7,675 bases of DNA from contig JAEZJD010000268.1 of assembly GCA_023436425.1 (NCBI GenBank), positions 1-7,675 of the forward strand. The letters run 5' to 3'. Position numbers and translations under genes: made by a program. Below are positions 5,569-7,675 of this stretch, one piece after another (positions within the stretch are counted from its first letter, which is position 1; every line of letters begins with the position of its first letter). The notes below the pieces were generated by a model, which saw only the letters and a list, made by a program, of their open reading frames with translations, made no database searches and was not told where the DNA came from. The stretch is from Bacteroidota bacterium. Lineage in GTDB: Bacteria > Bacteroidota > Bacteroidia > Chitinophagales > Chitinophagaceae.

Positions 5569-6270
5569 ATGTCAGCCACTGTATTTTTAATTCCTACCGT
5601 TTTAGCGGAAGGACAAACGGAATGTTTGCCTGATTATCTGCTAAACGCGGCAAAAGAGTGCTCCGCCTTTTTTGTGGAAAATGAAAGAACAGCGAGACGG
5701 TATTTAAAATTGCTGTCGAAAGACATAGTTATTGATGATTACCAATGGTACAACATGAAAAAAGGAGATACCGACGTACTTGTGCAATTCCGTCAGAGTT
5801 TAAAGGAAGGGAAAACTGTCGGTATCATCAGCGAAGCAGGTTGCCCCGGAGTCGCTGATCCCGGACAGGAATTGGCAGCTATAGCTCAGAAGATGAATGT
5901 GACGGTGAAACCGTTGGTAGGACCAAACTCCGTGTTGCTGGCGTTAATGGCAAGTGGTATGAACGGGCAACGGTTTCAGTTTGTTGGGTACCTGCCGATA
6001 GAGCAAAATGAAAGAGCGAAAACAATCAAAGCACTGGAAGCAGACTCACGTCGAAATAATTGTACGCAAATATTCATAGAAACACCTTATCGCAACAATC
6101 AGCTGATGGAGACGCTGACGAAAACATGCCAATCAGAAACAAAGATTTGTGTAGCGGCCGATTTGACCGCTGAAACAGAAATGGTGAAAACAAAAACTGT
6201 TCAACAATGGAAAAATAAACTGCCTAATCTGCACAAAAGACCTGCAATTTTTTTGCTACTCGCCAACTGA
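5569..6270 (+). CDS. SAM-dependent methyltransferase, short RsmI-like (tetrapyrrole methylase fold)
   Basis: Member of the tetrapyrrole-methylase superfamily, closest by motif to RsmI, which methylates the 2'-O of C1402 in 16S rRNA. Signatures: VFLIPTVLAEG (5-15), NERTARRYLKLL (38-49), VGIISEAGCPGVADPGQ (84-100, corresponding to the RsmI SDAGTPxISDPG block), VKPLVGPNSVLLALMASGM (113-131) and FQFVGYLP (136-143), IFIETPYRNNQLM (168-180). At 233 residues it is about 40-50 shorter than typical RsmI and lacks its C-terminal part. The Cys-Pro-Gly-Val-Ala variant of the central block also departs from canonical RsmI. Bacteroidota often carry a short homologue besides true RsmI, so this may be a paralogue with another substrate. 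ATG at 5569 lies 11 bp after the EI24-like stop; the ATG at 5558 is out of frame and closes after ten codons. Fold confident, substrate not. Confidence 0.88.
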   Translation: MSATVFLIPTVLAEGQTECLPDYLLNAAKECSAFFVENERTARRYLKLLSKDIVIDDYQWYNMKKGDTDVLVQFRQSLKEGKTVGIISEAGCPGVADPGQELAAIAQKMNVTVKPLVGPNSVLLALMASGMNGQRFQFVGYLPIEQNERAKTIKALEADSRRNNCTQIFIETPYRNNQLMETLTKTCQSETKICVAADLTAETEMVKTKTVQQWKNKLPNLHKRPAIFLLLAN

Positions 6271-6299
6271 GTTTATCCGAAAACCACAGTGACGATCAT

Positions 6300-7352
6300 C
6301 TAAACCAGCACATCTTCTATTTGGCTGAATCCAACTTCAGGTAGCATCCGTTCCCACAGAATTTTATAGATTGTTTCGGCAATGGGAATATCAGCACCAA
6401 TGTTTTTGTTTAAACTGTAAATGCATTTCGAAGCATAATAGCCCTCTGCCACCATATTCATTTCCAGTTGTGCCGATTGCACAGTATATCCCTTTCCGAT
6501 CATGTTTCCGAATGTGCGGTTTCGGCTATATAGCGAATAACAAGTGACCAGCAAATCTCCCAGATAAACGGAAGCCGCGTAATTCATGTCTTTTTTATGC
6601 GTTTGAGGATCGGTTTTTTCGTGCTCACCGACTACGATGTGTTGCACACCGACCTTTCGTAAAAAACTTGCCATTTCATCTGCGCTATTGGCAATGTACA
6701 CGCTCAGGAAATTGTCGCCGTATTCCAGACCGTGTGCAATACCGGCGCCGAGTGCAAAAATATTTTTGAGCACCGCCGCATATTGAACACCGAGAATGTC
6801 TGCATTCACTATGGTATTGATGTACGATGTTCCGAAATACTGTGCGATTTCTTCAGCAGCAGAAATATCAATTCCGGAAAAAGTCAAATACGAAAGTTTC
6901 TCTGCAGCTACTTCTTCTGCATGACACGGACCGAGAACCGCGAAATAGTTTTGCAGCGGTAACGCGAATTGATGTTCAAGGTATTGATTCAGCAATACGT
7001 CTGCTCCCTCGCCGGGAACAAGACCTTTAATTGCAGAAAGAATCTTTTTATCCCGAAGCGAATTTTTATCTATTGTGTTCAGAACATCTTTGATATACGC
7101 CGAGGGAACGGCGAGCACCAGCAGATCTGAGGCATCCACAATTTTTTGTGCATCTGTATCCATGTGGAGCATTGACACATCAAAAAAGGCACTGCTCAAA
7201 TAATTAGGGTTATGCTTTCGATTTTTGATGTGATCAATCGACGAAGCATTCCTTATCCACCATTTAACCGGATGTTGGTTATCAGTAATGATTTTTACCA
7301 ATGCAGTTGCCCAGCTTCCGTTGCCAATTACTCCTATTTTCATGTCAGCCAT
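6300..7352 (-). CDS. gpsA: NAD(P)H-dependent glycerol-3-phosphate dehydrogenase
   Basis: Reduces dihydroxyacetone phosphate to sn-glycerol-3-phosphate, the backbone for phospholipid synthesis; cytoplasmic. The 350-residue protein has the Rossmann loop GVIGNGSWATALVK (7-20; the GNGSWATA form instead of GAGSWGTA), WWIRN (31-35), LVLAVPSAYIKDVL (78-91), SAIKGLVPG (106-114), VLGPCHAEEVAAE (139-151), the LKN Lys at about 196 in QYAAVLKNIFALGAGIAHGL, then SVYLGDLLVTCYSLYSRNRTFG (261-282) and GYTVQSAQLEMNMVAEGYY. The stretch HEKTDPQTHKKDMNYAA before the GDLLVTC block is longer than in proteobacterial GpsA and appears typical of the phylum. The start may be ATG 7352 or, three codons in, ATG 7343 (MKIGVIG); both are plausible. 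It begins 3 bp after the stop of the efflux adaptor, so it is probably co-transcribed with it, and converges with the RsmI-like gene across 29 bp. Confidence 0.95.
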   Translation of the reverse strand: MADMKIGVIGNGSWATALVKIITDNQHPVKWWIRNASSIDHIKNRKHNPNYLSSAFFDVSMLHMDTDAQKIVDASDLLVLAVPSAYIKDVLNTIDKNSLRDKKILSAIKGLVPGEGADVLLNQYLEHQFALPLQNYFAVLGPCHAEEVAAEKLSYLTFSGIDISAAEEIAQYFGTSYINTIVNADILGVQYAAVLKNIFALGAGIAHGLEYGDNFLSVYIANSADEMASFLRKVGVQHIVVGEHEKTDPQTHKKDMNYAASVYLGDLLVTCYSLYSRNRTFGNMIGKGYTVQSAQLEMNMVAEGYYASKCIYSLNKNIGADIPIAETIYKILWERMLPEVGFSQIEDVLV

Positions 7353-7355
7353 AGA

Positions 7356-7675
7356 TCAGTTTTCGAACAACTTATTTTTTGACACAGGTTTTACCCTACT
7401 TCCGCTTCGCAAAGTTCTGCTCACCGCAGAATAAGGACCGGCCACTATTTTTTCTTTCTCTTTCAATCCTGATAATATTTCAAAATGGTTGATGTCTTGA
7501 ATGCCGGTTTGTACAACGCGTTTACTTACTTTGTTTTCAGAATTGATGACGAAAACAACTTCTTCTAAATCGTCGGAAACGGCATTGTCTTCAACGTCCT
7601 CGTCCGACGAGTTTTTTTCCTTTTCTTTTCTATCAGAGGCAGATTCCTCGCTGGTTTTTGCCCGTGAAGCCACTG
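7356..7675 (-). CDS. Efflux transporter periplasmic adaptor (membrane fusion protein), C-terminal part
   Basis: The visible 105 residues are the end of an HlyD/RND-type membrane fusion protein, the periplasmic link between an inner-membrane pump and an outer-membrane channel. The gene starts beyond the right edge; the GTG at the edge is an internal Val codon, not a start. The recognisable end is VVFVINSENKVSKRVVQTGIQ then HFEILSGLKEKEKIVAGPYSAVSRTLRSGSRVKP, which fits the membrane-proximal domain of Bacteroidota adaptors (EI-SGL-E-IV-GPY-AVS-TL-G--V). Ahead of it, residues about 6-38 of the visible part are strongly charged (KTSEESASDRKEKEK, then an Asp/Glu-rich run), longer than the short linker I would expect. 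Whether the pump is RND or MacB-type cannot be decided here. gpsA follows after 3 bp. Confidence 0.85.
   Translation of the reverse strand, partial: VASRAKTSEESASDRKEKEKNSSDEDVEDNAVSDDLEEVVFVINSENKVSKRVVQTGIQDINHFEILSGLKEKEKIVAGPYSAVSRTLRSGSRVKPVSKNKLFEN

Noticed and set aside
5558..5590. Ten-codon ATG frame overlapping the methylase start
   Set aside because: It directly follows the EI24-like stop, but is tiny and out of frame; a translational leader role cannot be shown.
6271..6299. Terminator between the methylase and gpsA
   Set aside because: No stable hairpin followed by a T run can be seen on either strand.
1..7675. A new defence or mobile system
   Set aside because: Every gene has a housekeeping or envelope family assignment; there is no integrase, transposase, nuclease-type effector, toxin pair or attachment-site repeat.

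Overview
The window looks like chromosomal core sequence from a member of the Bacteroidota, probably near Chitinophagales. The support is a PorP/SprF-family protein (found with type IX secretion and gliding), a uracil phosphoribosyltransferase and a GpsA of the Bacteroidota type (GNGSWATA nucleotide loop, NYAASVYLGDLLVTC block), weak or absent Shine-Dalgarno sites, and promoter-like TAnnTTTG boxes. The genus cannot be named from sequence reading alone. Coding density is very high. I see no tRNA, rRNA, insertion sequence, prophage or CRISPR array.

Layout from left to right. The 3' part of adenine deaminase (ade, +, cut by the left edge) ends 13 bp from the end of anmK (-, anhydro-N-acetylmuramic acid kinase). 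anmK and upp (+, uracil phosphoribosyltransferase) diverge from a 36-bp gap that holds two facing -7-like boxes. After upp comes an isolated porP/sprF-like gene (+), whose last 11 bases overlap the end of mpg (-, 3-methyladenine DNA glycosylase). mpg and an EI24/CysZ-like membrane-protein gene (+, TTG start) diverge from an 87-bp gap. The membrane gene is followed after 11 bp by a short RsmI-like SAM methyltransferase. On the right, gpsA (-, glycerol-3-phosphate dehydrogenase) sits 3 bp downstream of the end of an efflux-pump periplasmic adaptor (-, cut by the right edge).

Functionally this is housekeeping: nucleobase salvage (ade, upp), cell-wall sugar recycling (anmK), alkylation repair (mpg), phospholipid precursor synthesis (gpsA), RNA-methylase-like and envelope functions. 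Ade and Upp use free bases, AnmK uses a recycled sugar and Mpg releases damaged bases, so a loose salvage/repair theme exists, but nothing shows that these genes are co-regulated.

The most unusual signal is a set of 7-bp-periodic tracts at three unrelated places: inside ade (460-487), inside anmK (1428-1497) and in the mpg/EI24 gap (4751-4785). The two genic tracts share the consensus TTRGCAA, lie in the same orientation relative to transcription, keep the frame open and fall where the protein families probably have a linker or loop. I read them as traces of a dispersed heptanucleotide repeat that has expanded into genes. I found no convincing new multi-gene system here.
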